This document shows positions 1 through 12,821 of a DNA stretch of 64,000 nucleotides, one piece after another. The stretch's first letter is position 1; the number at the start of each line of letters is the position of its first letter. Position numbers and translations under genes: made by a program. The notes beneath the pieces were generated by a model. It did no database searches. It worked only from the letters and a program-made list of their open reading frames with translations, and was not told the origin of the DNA. The stretch comes from Prostheceraeus crozeri. Its lineage: Eukaryota; Platyhelminthes; Polycladida; Euryleptidae. The stretch covers positions 62,001 to 126,000 of the forward strand of contig CAJQUW010015625.1 in NCBI GenBank assembly GCA_907163375.1, written 5' to 3'.

Positions 1-1606
1 AAAATAACTTATATATTAAATAGAGGTTGCAGAAATAACAGCTGACTGCCTAGCTTCAATTAAATTGCGTAGACTGGTCGCCTCAAGACCCATTTCATAG
101 GAATGTAGCAGGTATTCGACCATATAAACGACACATATTAGGCCTACCTATACATACCTATACCTACCTACACCTATACCTACCTAATGACACCTATAGG
201 CCTACAATACATAGATACAGGAATAAAAGCAAGATCATAATAGAACACTATCCAGATTACCCAAATCATCGGTTTTTCACATTAAATATCATTGTAAATG
301 CGAAATATGCTGTGAAAATTGTCCATTCACAGACACATTTTGTAAAAAATTATCAGATTTGATAACTCACATCAGCGATTTTTACATCGTTTTAACAAGG
401 TGTTAAAACCTAGGTTTTGACAGGGTTTTAACAGGGGTGTTAAAGCAGGGTTTTAAAACCTGGTGCCACCCTGTCTCTAAATCTGCCAGCCTATTAAAAA
501 CATTTCATCCGGCTGGTCGGTTGAAATTTAAGTTAAGTGATATACATTATTTAAAATTTAAGTATTTCTCTGTGAACGACCGTATTGACGATGAAAATTC
601 TATAGAATAGATCACAGCAGTTCGGCTTGCGCAATTTGCTCACAATTGAAAACCTACGAAGTCATTTATGTGAACGTCTTTCTCGGGAATCCCTGCCCCA
701 AACTTCCGGAGGGCTAAAATACTGAGATTTTTAGCAAAATATTAGAATTTTCTTCAGTAGAAAAACGAACAAAGATGAAAGTAACAGATTCATCAATAAA
801 TCAACTTTTAGGTGTCTATTCAGTTTAATATTGCTCCAATAGTAAAGCACCAGCTGGCAATTGCTTTACTTCTTTTCGTGCTGTCGACAAAATATGAAAG
901 TGTGATATACAAAAATACAAAATGTGAGAAGTTTGATATTGCAAAAACTCACTACACTAGATACACTACTTCACAATGACCAATGATTCTGTCTACCACA
1001 GACTATAGGTATTAGTAATTTCCTTAGTGGTTAGCACAAAATTGGATCCACCATAATTTCTGATTTTTTTGCAGAAGATTGGTAGATTACATTAGTGCCA
1101 TTCCTCTCTGGTGTCATCGGAGTTTTTCAAGCAACATTTCGGATTGTCAGCTATTTAAAATAGATTAATTACTATTATCTTTTATTACTTACTGGGTACT
1201 TACCGGAAATTTGTTGTCGCTGAGAGATTACCTTCAAATTTCCGCGAAATAAGCTATTAGGCCTTGAATGGACCGGGATGGTAACTACTAACGGAATTGA
1301 TATAACCCTACTATTTCCATTTTCTGACATCTATTAGCCACTTACTACCGAGTGGAAATTAAATCCGAGTAAAAGCAAACTTTTCTCTGAAAACGATCCA
1401 GATTGTGACGAAATACACATCGCTTTTACTTGCGCTTTCCGTCACTTAAATATTCGTAGAGTACGTGGATTCCCATTGATGTATCAAATCTTTACGAACA
1501 GCTTCATCGGTTTCAGATGTCTGCATTTTCTAGCCTTCTAGAGGTTATAGAATGTTAAATTGTCTCATTATGATTTCCACTGTTCAGTTCTGGTTCTGAA
1601 TTGTAG
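1..1606. other. Upstream PRIM2 intron, no gene seen
   Basis: No convincing coding exon was found here. It ends in a normal splice acceptor (AG at 1605-1606). It holds a short degenerate run of CCTA/CCTATA words at about 145-205 and a cluster of GTTTTAA/TTAAAAC words at about 390-470 that can fold back on themselves. The PRIM2 exons for the first roughly 185 residues should lie to the left of the window. Confidence 0.6.
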
Positions 1607-1996
1607 GTGCCCTTCACAGAAGTCTTAGATCTAGTTCGAAATCGAAGAGTTGTCCTAAGCGGCGGCATGGCCTACGTGCCGGAGAACGATTTGACAAGTT
1701 TGGTGGCTGCACGATTTCGGGCTCATCTCTCTCATGCCCTGTCTATCACTAGCCGCGCTCTCCCGTATCTGGAGGAGGATACTAGACTCTTGCCAATTCT
1801 CTCGTCCCTTAGTAAGCGCTATCTCGGCGAGGAATTCGGTAATCGAGAGACAACGACCGACGTTGTAACCGCCGACCAAATCGACAATCTCGCCAAGGTT
1901 CACTTCCCACCTTGCATGCAGCAGCTTCATCAGGCGTTGAGGCGTGATAGTCACTTGCGACACGGTGGAAGGATGCAATACGGACTCTTCCTCAAG
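1607..1996 (+). CDS. PRIM2: DNA primase large subunit PRIM2, internal exon (130 codons)
   Basis: This exon encodes the middle of the large, regulatory subunit of eukaryotic DNA primase, which works with the catalytic PRIM1 subunit and DNA polymerase alpha to make RNA primers in the nucleus. The reading starts VPFTEVLDLVRNRR, matching the human segment around residue 187, and goes on through FAYVP-like and FRAHLSHALSIT-like blocks to FPPCMQQLH and HLRHGGRMQYGLFLK. Cys103 of the exon (codon 1913-1915) is the first 4Fe-4S ligand (Cys287 in human). AG/GT borders at 1605-1606 and 1997-1998 give exactly 390 nt, so both introns are in phase 0. The GTG at the exon start is an ordinary valine codon. 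The open frame continues past the donor for some 30 codons without resemblance to the family. The reading frame is intact. Confidence 0.95.
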
Positions 1997-3039
1997 GTAT
2001 TTTTTCGTACTCCATATTGTACAAATCATAACTCAGGCTTGCCGTTGGAGAGATTCAATTATTTCCGTTTCCACAAAAAAATGCATGAATTATAATCAAT
2101 AAAAGTTTCCATTAACCTTGGGATCGAAATCCCGAAAAATTCGAAATAGCTTCTCAGCATGGCATTTATTGAACGATAATCGCTTGAAAGTGTCGAAATT
2201 TCTTTTAACAAATTTTTTTGCCTTACCCTGACTCACATAATTTTGTCTATTTCTTCAATTCATGAATTAGTAAACAGGAACTGAAAAATTCATTTCCGGG
2301 CACTCTTATGTCTAAAAGTAGTACGGAGTTTGCATGCACTGTAAATCAAAGACTTACACTTGCAGTATATCTCGGAATTTCAACATTTATAATTTGTCTA
2401 TTGAGTTGTCTGAACGAATTCATCTGACCTCAACCTCGCAGTCTATGGTGCACCTCCTATTGAAGGTTTATGTTTGATAATTATCAAACGTGTCATATTT
2501 TTTCAATATATGTGTATAGTTTTCCTTTTAAAACTGTAAGAAAGTTTATACTCATCATAGAATTGTAACTCAACTATGATTTGAAAATAATGGACTCTAT
2601 AATTAATAAAGTATCCTACCATTGCTGTTGAAAGAAGATTAAGTAATCAGACAACCTCAATGAATGGTTGACGGCCTAATGTATGTGATAAAGAACGATT
2701 GGTTTTTCTGTTACATACGGCATGTTCTGACATCGTGGACAGACTTTTAAAAAAGCAAGACTCATCATTTGCTCTAAAGCATGCTATTGTCTCTATTGTT
2801 GGCAAAATCACTTCTTCCTCAAGTGTAAATCTTCTATTAAAAAGCTTCTTACAACAGCGAATTCACTAGACCACCCTTTGGTCGAAATAATCCCGATAAT
2901 CCGTGGAAATAGAACGATAGTTGTCTTCTCGCATGCAAGTCGACGACACAATTGTTTTACAGTTATTTGCTACATCATATAGTGATCTAAATAGACAGCA
3001 TGCGTGTCTCTCGTAATCGAAGTATTTTATTCACTTTGC

Positions 3040-3165
3040 TTGAATTATTTTCTCCGCTTACCAGTCATCACCACTTTGTGATCAACTTGCTTGATTTTGA
3101 TTCCTACTTTTCCAAATAAAGATTATTATTATCAGTATTATTATTATATTGGTTAAGCTATCAGT
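3040..3165 (+). repeat. Possible LINE 3' tail with TTA repeats
   Basis: The stretch ends in CCAAATAAAG followed by ATTATTATTATCAG and more TTA units. This is the usual layout of CR1/L2-group LINE 3' ends, where an AATAAA precedes a trinucleotide tail. No coding part is attached and no target duplication was found, so the call is tentative. The SINE at 3181 starts directly downstream. Confidence 0.35.
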
Positions 3166-3180
3166 TGCCATCTATTAATT

Positions 3181-3371
3181 GTGGTCTCCGTGATACAGTG
3201 GTTTAGTGCTTGGCCTAGCGATCTTTCGGTCCAGAGGCGGAGCCCCGAAAGTGTAATTGGAAGTCGTCAAGAAGGGCATCCGGACTTGAAGTACCACACG
3301 GCTCCAGATTAAAGCCTGACTATGGCAGCACCGTCCAAGTCCCCAAATAAAGGGAAGGAGTGACGCTAAAC
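3181..3371 (+). mobile_element. tRNA-derived SINE, copy 1
   Basis: One of three copies of one family in the window (others at 6088-6289 and 58794-58983). The head is tRNA-like, with an A-box region GTGATACAGTGGTTTAGTGC and a B-box region AGAGGCGGAGCCCC (consensus of the three copies close to GGTTCGAGCCCC). A non-tRNA body follows with GGAAGTCGTCAAGAAGGGCATCC and GCACCGTCCAAG blocks. The copy is diverged in both boxes. No clear target duplication was found. SINEs are transcribed by RNA polymerase III and mobilised by LINE proteins; the partner LINE is not known. Confidence 0.8.
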
Positions 3372-6075
3372 CATCATCATATCATTGCGAGATATCATCG
3401 CGCTCGGCCCAGTAGAGTATAAATCAATTGTACATTTTGACTTTTACTTTTACTTTTTACTTTTACTCAGGGGTCTCACTCGTCAAAAAATTTGGAAGGT
3501 CGACCAGCTTATTAGTCAGGTGGATACATTGTTGATGGTTCAATAGAAATGGGCCTGATGGTAAAATCATAAATTGCGGACAATTCAAACAAATATTGTG
3601 CAATATGGGCCAAGTTTGATCTAGCTCTGAGAATTCCAATAATTGGTCTATTATTGAAGATTAATGTGATCTTTGTGTGTCTGCGACTTCACCCTATCAA
3701 CACGTAGGCTTGAAAAACAGCAATTAATCTACTCTAGGTTAATCTCAAAATAATGTGGAGGATCAGTGTCTCAAACATTTATCACTAAAGCAAATGTTGT
3801 TTCCTAAGAAAGAAAGGATTCAAGAATGATCTATAGTTTCTGGCGCGAATGTCAAGGACTGGCGTGAACCTTTAGCAATTCTGCGCTAAGAACACTAATT
3901 TGAAATAACGACGTCTATTGCGCTTAAATTAATGCCAGTCGTAACAAGTATTATTTCAAAGCCGATCTTGACAGTTATTAGCAGTCAAGCAACTTAAAGT
4001 TTGTATAAAATGATCACGCTATAGTTTAGCAAAAAATGATGGATTTGTATATCATTGCGCAATGCATTTCCTTCGACTTTTTCAGATAACATACCTTTGT
4101 CAGTAGAGAACTCAGTCGTTCAGGGTGAACTTTCTGCACTGCCTTATTGACCTACGGAATCAAAATAAAATTTTAACCAAACTCACATGAAAGTGAATTT
4201 TACGGCCACTGAACTGCGTGTGGAAAACTCATCCGAGGATTAGCCATCCGCGGAAAACTCATCCACGAGATGTTCTAATTTGACATTTCCAGGGATGGTC
4301 CGCATGTGAGTAATGTGAGAAAATGTGAAAAGTTTGGTTGGGTGTGAGAAAACGTGAGAAATTGTGAGAAACAGGGAAAGATGTGTGAGAAATATGTCTT
4401 TTTGAGAAAATTTGTCTTCAGTTCTATCCGATAAAAACATTGCATCAGATCTACATCTCTACAATCATCATAAAGTGCTTGGTTGTAAGGTTGATGATCA
4501 ACAAAATGCACAAATCTTTTCTTCCCTTGATCACATGCGCTGAGTATCAGCTCTCCTTCTACATGCAGCCTATATTAAGTTGCAAAAGGCTGTAAATCCG
4601 CATGCTTCCTCTATTGGAGGGGCTGCAATTAGGACACCCAGCTTTATTCGGACATACCACCTGCGAACAGAGCACAACCTACCAAAAATTACTGCTATTT
4701 AGACACTAAACAGTCCTATTTAGGATATTTTCATTACTTTTTGTGATATGGATTTAAGTTCGATCTTAGCGCTCTTTCCAGCATCAGCGTGTTCTTGCAG
4801 CTACTGTCCTCATCAAGAAAGTCTAAATTCCAGTAAAAAAAACAGAGGCGTTGCTTCATCACGAAAACGTGCTTCCATGCGATCAGTGGTGACGAGTTAT
4901 CTATGATTCATTGAAGTGAATCCGTCCGTTTTCTTAACGATTCTCAACGAAAAGAGTAGATCTTTAAATGAAGAACTGCATTAGCTGGAAGAAAGTACCC
5001 CATGCAGTGCAAATGTAGACTGTGTGGAATGAACATTGCGCACACTGTGTCGCGATGAACAAGATGACATAGACGATTCCATCGTGTAGGCGTAAGTGAT
5101 GAAGAGGAATAGTACCTGCCGGGCGATCCAGAACCGATAGTCGGGGAAAATAAAGTTCATCAGTGCGTTTACTGCACCTGTAGGTTTGAGCACTGCAGAA
5201 AGGTATTGAAACGGGTGTACATACGCAATACTGAGTAGGCCTATTGCGTTAGTATTCTTTAGTGCTTTGCCTCAGTATTATGAATTTAATTTTTGGAATT
5301 AAAAGGTTTACAAACAAATGGAAATCAATTAAAAGCAATGGAAGCAAGCGTACAACGATAGATAAGACCCCAAGCGATGGTTGCATTATTGGCAAATTAT
5401 GGCCCAAAGGAAGGATGTTCAAAACATTCAGGTGTTGTAGAATTGCAGTGAAAGTGGTCTACATGAGAGCTATTGAATTGTCTGAAGCTTACTTAGATCT
5501 CGAATCCATCAATTTAATTGTTCGCTGTTGGGTCTGAGGCCGGATCCATTCAGACACAAAGTTTCCTGTCTTATTAACGATTGCAAAACAAATATTTGTC
5601 ATCCAAGAGTCAAGCAACCGATCCAATCCCTTAATTCAGTACGGTCGTTGAGCAAGAAAGGCAGAATCTCTCCACTTGTCTTGAAATTTTCAGTAATTAT
5701 TGCTAACTAGATTACTATTAGAACAAATAAAAATTACTAAAATATAACTAGTTTTTCAGAAATATACTTTAAAAGCCTATAGTTAGAAAAACACCACAAT
5801 TGATGAAAAGCATGACTCTCATTTTGTTGCGAGTTGATTTGTAGATGTAAACTGAAGCTACATCATGGTCTGTAGATATTCTGAAACGTTGGAATATGCC
5901 ATCAGTGTATAGTCCAGCAGATATTACACAATCAAGCTTAAATATATTGTGTTAATAATTTAATATCATTAGACATCATTGGACAAATTCACAATGCCTG
6001 CGTTTGAAAATTAGTCATGAGGTTGCTCATGCAAATATCGCAAAACTGCATTATATAATAATCAAATAGTAGATA
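3372..6075. other. Intronic DNA, no gene seen
   Basis: No coding sequence that I recognise. The open frames at 4981-5193, 5262-5537 and 5528-5710 resemble no family and look like chance. A degenerate run of GTGAGAAA words lies at about 4305-4395, just after two copies of GGAAAACTCATCC (4219 and 4252 areas). Confidence 0.5.
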
Positions 6076-6087
6076 TACTAGTATATA

Positions 6088-6289
6088 GTAGTGGTCTCTG
6101 TGGCACAGTGGTTAAGTGCCTGGCCTAGCGATCTTTTGGTCCAGAGGTTGAGCCCCGAAGGTGTCATTGGAAGTCGGCAGGAAGGGCATCCAACTAAAAG
6201 TACTACAACGCTCCATAAGTCTGACTATGTCAGCACCGTCCAAGCCCCAAGTGTGGGGAGTAGTGACGTAAAAGAAAAGAAAGACATAG
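6088..6289 (+). mobile_element. tRNA-derived SINE, copy 2, with 12-bp target duplication
   Basis: The best-preserved copy of the family. The A-box region reads GTGGCACAGTGGTTAAGTGC and the B-box region AGAGGTTGAGCCCC. A perfect 12-bp duplication TACTAGTATATA flanks it at 6076-6087 and 6290-6301, which fixes the insertion and shows it is fairly recent. The body repeats the GGCATCC and GCACCGTCCAAG blocks of the other copies, followed by an A-rich 3' end. The tRNA head looks most like a serine or leucine type tRNA, but I am not sure which. Confidence 0.88.
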
Positions 6290-6829
6290 TACTAGTATAT
6301 ACATAATACTCGCATGCTATTGCAATAAAGTTATATGCTAGACATTATCAAATTACTTGAATTGCATATAATACTTTCCGTGATGTTCCCTCTTTCAAAC
6401 CTTAATTTCAAGTAAATGGTGCATGCTGAACGACTGCTCTACTTGACGCGATACCCGGAGGCTCTTCTTTGCAAGCTCGATTCTTTAGAACCGCATTTGA
6501 AAAATGGGACTATCATTATAGATGGAGATTCGTGCTTCACGACTAATCGTAACTTTCTTGTAGCATCACTTCATTGTTCTCAAACAAATCGGAACACAGG
6601 TCAACTCTGTGAAACAGCCGGTGATAAACGATGCTTGCTGAATGAGAATACATCCATGACCGCTTGTAATACAGCAAAAACATTTATACGGCTGTGTCAA
6701 ATTTCCATTCAACATTTCCAAGGTAAAACTTCGGTTTACTCGTTTTTATCAAGCATAACCGCCATGGCCGCTTCACTCCCTCTGCAAATATGTATCCACT
6801 ATGTCTATCTGTGTCCAGTGCCCACTCGC

Positions 6830-6972
6830 TGATTCATTTCTTTCCGTGGTGGTCAGGAGGCCTTGAACTTCTGACTTCTCGTCCCGCTTATCTTGTGTAT
6901 TATGTTGCTTGCATTTCTTATGTAATGTGTGTACCAATTGCTCATTGTACACCAAATAAAGATAATTAAAAG
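6830..6972 (+). repeat. Possible LINE or SINE 3' end
   Basis: The sequence ends TGTACACCAAATAAAGATAATTAAAAG, resembling the AATAAAGAT tail at 3111-3125. The block before it (TTGAACTTCTGACTTCTCG and on) looks like a retroposon 3' untranslated region. No coding region is attached: the 138-residue open frame at 6416-6832 matches nothing I know. Confidence 0.3.
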
Positions 6973-8511
6973 ATCCTCATTTGACAGATTCAACATTAGA
7001 TCAATTTATTTAATTCCTTCAAAGCAGGCCTTTTTTTACATAGTGACAACATGACTTTGTGTCATCTTGCCCTTTATTTTAGTCATGTTGTCAGCGTCAT
7101 TGAGTCATGTTGACATTATTTGTTTTGCCCTTTGTCAGGTGCGATTTCATTGCAAATTCAACACATTTTATACTCGTTTATCGATGCAGGTGGTTGAAAT
7201 AAAGAACCGGAAGAGATGGCTGTTATGTCTATTTAGGTTTTGGCGATTTATGAAATATCCTACAGCGAGTGCCTCCTCTGGGCATGGGGCAACACATTGG
7301 GCTACGCATTCTTAATTGAGTAATTATACAACTAAGATGTATTAATTGTTAGCAGACAACATTTGATGTGCTCAGCGGGATATTTGCCAAGAACTACACA
7401 GTAGAATGACCTATATCTTTCTAGTTATTAACATGTTGAGATGACTTCCATCATTGATTGTTGAAACATGACAGGTCTGCAAGTTTCAGGAATTTAATCC
7501 GTTATATAAGCATGTGTTTCACAACTTTCTGTCAAGACAGTTACTTGAGATCTGCTTGACAGGGAAAGTAGGACTTTTGACATGCAATATGATCTTGATT
7601 ATTGTGACGAAATTAAAAGTCTCTTAGTCATCACCGAATGCAGATCTCAACTCGATCGCCTCATTCATTTCATCCTTGTCGTTATCACCGTGCGTACGAC
7701 TCGATCCGCATAATTTGTGCTTTGCTTTCACTTTTATTCTATATTAATCGACTCCTCCTACAGCTATTGATAGCTACCATCCTTTCAAGCAGGTTGGAGC
7801 ATTCTTGAATTTAAAGTTTTTATGCTAATATAATGTCTTGATTACAAATGTACGTTTGTATTCAATTCCTGTAGTTTTGAGATTCATGAGTAGTCATACT
7901 GCTCATTAGTGTTCTGTACATGTTAAAATTATTCCTGAAAACCTTCCAACTTAAGCAGTGATGTGAACCGAGCTTCCATGATTTTCAATTTCAAGGCCTG
8001 GGCTAGTCCAAGCTTATACAAAAATTACTCTACATTTTAGCAATGCATTATAGAACTCAGAATCTTCTGAAATCCTTTATTCTTGTACAATGTACATGTA
8101 TGACTCTGAATGACTATTTGGAAGTACACATATTTTGTCCTACTGTACATTATTGCGGATTCAACCTAAATGAATTACATAAGAATAGTAATTACAGTCT
8201 GTGAAAGTATGGGAATGCGAATACTATCGGAACGAAAAACTGACGACATAGTATTCTGTGGACTTGTTGTGAAAATTCCATTATTCCTTTCTGAAAATGA
8301 CGGCGGAAATTATGGAATCTACATAGGCCTACAGATTTTCAACTCATGGAAACATGGGTTCCCGGGCTCAGGATTTAGGTAGAGGAACGTTGAAGGAGGC
8401 TACGTGTCCAGTGACAGATGAGATCCCAAGAACTTCCCCAAGTCTGAGGCTACAAACCTAGTTTCCATCATCAAACTACCTTTCTGGTAAACAAGGCCAA
8501 TGTGAAGTTGC
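6973..8511. other. Intronic DNA, no gene seen
   Basis: AT-rich intron sequence with no coding region, tRNA or repeat ends that I recognise. It ends at the target duplication of the hAT element at 8517. Confidence 0.5.
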
Positions 8512-8516
8512 AGTAT

Positions 8517-11360
8517 CAAGGTGTCTACAAGGCCTGGATATCCTGGATAAATCCTGATTTTGAAAATTTGGCCTTGATATCCTGGATAAATCCTGATTTC
8601 GTCGAAATTAAAAGTTGTGGAAAACGTCCTGAGCTACATTTTTAACGTTTACAATAATGTAAACAAAATGTAATTATGCTTTTCGGTGACTTCATCTTCG
8701 TTTGTGCTCTTCGATCTCATCTGATAGCGTAAAATAATGATCGTGTGTGTTTTCTTTCTGTTTCAGGTTACATGTGCTAATTTAAGGTTTTTTCGTATAC
8801 ATGAATTTTCGAACTCGGTGGGTGTCTCAGACTTCGAAAACAGATTAGCGACTCCTATTTTGTAGCTGCATTCAATGACTATCAGTTAGTGAATCTTGTT
8901 CGTCGTAGTGTCGACTTTCCCACATCCTTGAATTCAACTACATCATCTTCAATGAATGCTGATGCATCTTCATCGATGCACACAAGTAAAATTTCTACAA
9001 TTAACCCGGAAACGTGAACGGCTCCTATTGCGGCAGCTATGAAAAAATGAAGTTGTCAACGCAGAAATAATTTGGGCCTTGGATATGGTAAAGAAACACC
9101 GTTCACAACGATCATGTGATGATCAACAATCTATATTTCAAGCGATGTTCAAGAGCCACCGTGTTGTTGACAACATCCAAATGGCCAAAGATAAGTTAGG
9201 CTACGTTGTGACTTTCGGACTATCTCCACATTTTCAGAAAGAGATACTAGCCAGAGTACATACGTCCAAGGAGCTTAGCATACCTTTCGATGAGGCATTA
9301 AACAAAATTGTTCAAAGGGGACATCAAGATCTGTGGATTAGATATTTCAACGAGCACTGGTGTTATGGTTAGTGATTATGTAACGTCAGTATTTCTCACT
9401 CACTCGAAAGCTGAAAACATATTTGAAAGTGTCAATAAGGCATTGGATAAAATTAGTGGCTCATTTGTTGATGTCTTCAATAGATTGTTGCAAATCAGCA
9501 TGGCAGTCAATCATTTCACTGAAGATTTTCTGAAAAATTTCAGCACAAGTGTGGGAAGGAATTGCTCCAAACAGGTGCATACTCGTTACATGTCATTCGT
9601 GAGTGGAGCATTGCAGTATGGATTGAAAAAGTACTTGGGATTTGTCAACTGTACTGCAAAGCATGTACTACCTTTTCAAAGATTCTCCTGCACGCAGGGC
9701 TGATTATTGGCCACACATATTACAGGTTCAACCGCATTTCCTAAGTCTTTTTGCAAATGCGGTTAGGTACAAAACAAAGATGTATGTAACAGATCAATAG
9801 AGATTCTACCGAACATTGAGAAATATTGCGTCGATGTGAAACCTCAACCCCATGTAGCATCATTCTCAACAGTCGTTGACGCAATCAATGACCCATTTCC
9901 TGCAGCGAAGCTGCATTTTTTCAGCTCCGTAACGTCTCAGTTTGAGCCATTTCTACGGCTGTTTCAACACGACAAGCCTATGATTCCATTTTTACACGGT
10001 TTTCTCATGGGTCTTGTCACAGATAATGTACTCGTACATTGAAAAGATTCGTTAAGGCATCGGTCATGCCGGAGGTGGGGACAGACGCTTCCAAAATTCT
10101 GATGCGTGATCTGAATAACGATGCAAATCTGAAGGAAATATCGCAAGTGGATCTGGAATTCGGAGCCAAACGCAGCATCCCAAAGAATTCTCATTCACGC
10201 AGAATGTTGGAGTTCGGTCAAGCCCCTCGCTATTGCCTTATGGCCTTTTAAAATACTTGAGAGGAGTCCGCTGAAACACGATCTTGTTAAAGACGCTGCA
10301 TCACTCTCCGCTTGTCATTTTAACCAAGTCTTCAACGCTTTGCGAAATGCGTTTTGACATTTTATTGAACAGAATGATCGATTCCAACTGCATTTCTGTA
10401 TCTCTGGCTGATTGGGCAAAGCAGGAATATTCCGACTTCATTCAATCAGATCTAGCGAAAAAGGAACTACAGGTAAATTTCACTGGTACTGCATGCATCA
10501 ATACCAAAATTTAACTGCTTAATGTTTTCTTTAGAAATCTGACATCGACAAACCTTGATTGGACGACCTCTACTGCAGTCTTCTGCGAAACAAAGAAAGT
10601 TCTTAACACCTGTGGGCAGTAGTGAGAAAGGTTTTGGTCTGATTCCATGGTCAAGCGGCAGTAGAAGGTGTTTTCAACACAAGCAAGGATATGCTAATAG
10701 AGAATCTTCATGAGAGTTCTATCTTGGCGAAACGTGTGGTCCATAACGCCATTCAGTATTATGGAGGGGTTCTGCATGTTTCGCTAACTGCTTCCTTGAT
10801 AGAATCGCTTAAGTATTTATGCCGGCAACGTGTAATGGCACTCGAACTAAAAAGGAATGAAGATCAGCAAGTTAAAGGCAAACGTGTTGCTGAACTGGAT
10901 TGTGAATTGAACAATATTGAGACTCAAAATTCGATCACTAGAGAAAAAGTGTGAACTTTACGATCGAGCTACGGTGCTCAAAAACTTGAAGACTAGTTTG
11001 TGACCACTTGAAAACCAGATAAAAGCGTAATTCGTTTTATAACTGAGTGTTTGAAAAATATATCAATGTAGTGTTGAAACATGTAGCACAGTTATTTTTA
11101 GGCCTTAATGAGACAAAACGATTTTACGGCTATTATTGATGCTTTGGAATTAGGCGTTCTATTAGACACAAAAAAACAGGAAAAAGAGAAATACGAAATA
11201 CCTAGTAGGTAACGGTACTGTTAAAATGGCGATAACACGAGATGGTCATTTTATGACCATAATAAAAATTTCGATAGGCTCCTTGATTTTTGCAATAATA
11301 TCTCCTGGATATCCTGGATACCTCCTGGATTTGAAAATTCCTGATGTAGTAGACACCCTG
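8517..11360 (+). mobile_element. hAT transposon with 5-bp target duplication, decayed
   Basis: The ends are imperfect inverted repeats: CAAGGTGTCTAC on the left, and on the right the reverse complement of CAGGGTGTCTAC. Both continue inwards with GGATATCCTGGAT-type words. The 5-bp sequence AGTAT flanks the element at 8512-8516 and 11361-11365. Short inverted repeats starting CAGGGTGTCTAC are familiar from hAT elements, some groups of which make 5-bp rather than 8-bp duplications. The inside carries a transposase in several frames (see the pseudogene entry), so this is a once-autonomous element of about 2.8 kb that no longer codes. Confidence 0.85.
9030..10955 (+). pseudogene. hAT-superfamily transposase remnant
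   Basis: Fragments in successive frames match a widespread animal hAT-like protein family in the right order. Near 9064-9330 there is an EIIWALDMV block, an SIFQAMF block and FDEALNKIVQ (catalytic-core start). A TSVFLTHSKAENIF block follows at about 9390. Around 9836-10020 KPMIPFLHGFL is visible, and near 10045 KRFVKASVMPE. The C-terminal part at 10691-10954 reads ENLHESSILAKRVVHNAI. At least six frame changes or stops separate these blocks, so no full protein can be made. The order and spacing fit a single decayed gene lying in the same direction as the host gene. Confidence 0.75.
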
Positions 11361-11365
11361 AGTAT

Positions 11366-12480
11366 TCAACAAGATACTTCTGAAAGATAAATTAATGCCA
11401 TGGCACTAAATGAAGCGATAATTAAAACTAAAGCGTCTTTATTTTTGAGATAATTGTAGTCTACTCCGATTTACAACTCGATCTAATTCGAATGACATAT
11501 TGACGCTAGATTATGAGTTAGTTTTGGTACTGTTTGCTTATTGGTTCAGTAGGCCTATGATAAGCTACCTTTTGGCCCACATTTCAGGATCATGACATGT
11601 CCAGCTTTCTCCATTTATATCGATGCCTCGTTGCTTGCACAGTATTAACGGTGACAGATAACACTCTTTTGATGTCGCACTCACAAGTGGTAGTTTCTGT
11701 TTACCTATTAAGAGTTCGGATAAGTTGCATAATTCACTGTTTCAGTAAGCAACTTGCTTGGCCCATGAGTCCTGACGAAAGATAGTCTGAAAAGTATGTC
11801 CAATATGGCCTGTAAGATACATGTCAGACTCGGTCAGAAAGATCGTCCGAGTCTGAAATTCAGATCTGAGCACCTAGAGTAATTATTAATGACGCAGTTC
11901 AGCAACCGACGTTTTTAGCTACTTCCAGTGAGAGTCCAGCTTCTCAATCATAATTACAATGTCACTTTCAAGTATTAACGAACCGGAGGAGGCTACAAAT
12001 CAAAAGAAAGCAGTTGAAATAAGTTTTGGCCAGTCAACACGAACCGAATCGAATTTCTATCGAATCGCAATTTCGAATCAAATCCCGAAGTTTCGCAGGT
12101 CCCTATGACAATTATTACATAGTCTTATGCAGTAACATATATTATTTATAGGATTTGGAAAATGTGCCCTTTTTGGCTAAAAAGTCATGTTGTAGCAATT
12201 TCTTAAAAAAAAGCCCTGCTTCAAAGTGCAAGAAACACACCTTAATCATGCAATATAGAGTGTAGCGGGCAAATGTAGCTAAGTAGACAAACGATTGACA
12301 GAGAAAGTGCTCCGTTCAGTGAGTGCAATGCTCTAAACAAGTTGTCTGATATATCCTTTGTCATGTTGAGAAATTGAACGTGATGGATGATGATCATGAG
12401 GATGACTCAAATTAAACTGCAATGTAAGCGTAAACATCGCACAATCTCATCAACTAAATAGTTTAAGCATGTTGATTTAA
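11366..12480. other. Intronic DNA, no gene seen
   Basis: No coding or RNA feature recognised. The open frame at 11597-11785 looks like chance. Confidence 0.5.
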
Positions 12481-12821
12481 CATTGACATTGGCAAAAGTT
12501 CATTACTAAATCAAGTAATGCACCTTCAACACCTTTATTTGACCTGCAAGCAGCCAATCCCATTCTCAAATGTGATTGAAAGAAAGGATAATTTTTCCGA
12601 TGGATCAATTTTCGCAGTGCAATGAACATATATCTCATTGCCTCATGTGCTTTGATGCCCATCCTATCTTCTAAGTCCTCGTTATCTCCTATTCCCTGGT
12701 TTGTCGGGTTCACGCCCGTGAAAGTTGATGACATTGACACCGTGTGTCTCATGTCCAGGGATGTTGATTTTATGTTGCGGACACTCACCAAGTACATGAA
12801 TGCTAGCATTAAGCGAAATTC
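12481..12821 (-). other. Unrecognised open frame of about 115 codons
   Basis: On the minus strand an open frame runs from the edge of the MITE at 12822 down to a stop near 12478. It has a protein-like composition, with words such as GIKAHEAMRYMFIALRKLI and QSHLRMGLAACRSNKG. I do not recognise the family. Its upstream end was cut by the MITE insertion, since the first 14 residues of the longer frame (12822-12863) lie inside the MITE. Across the empty site the frame extends for about 30 codons to a stop. It could be a fragment of an old transposon gene or chance. Confidence 0.25.

Noticed and set aside
1655-2029. 124-codon open frame on the minus strand opposite the PRIM2 exon
   Set aside because: It lies fully within the PRIM2 exon region in antisense, has no family resemblance and is explained by the coding bias of the real exon.
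6416-6832. 138-codon frame as a possible host gene
   Set aside because: No recognisable domain, no splice partners, and it runs into a retroposon-like 3' end.
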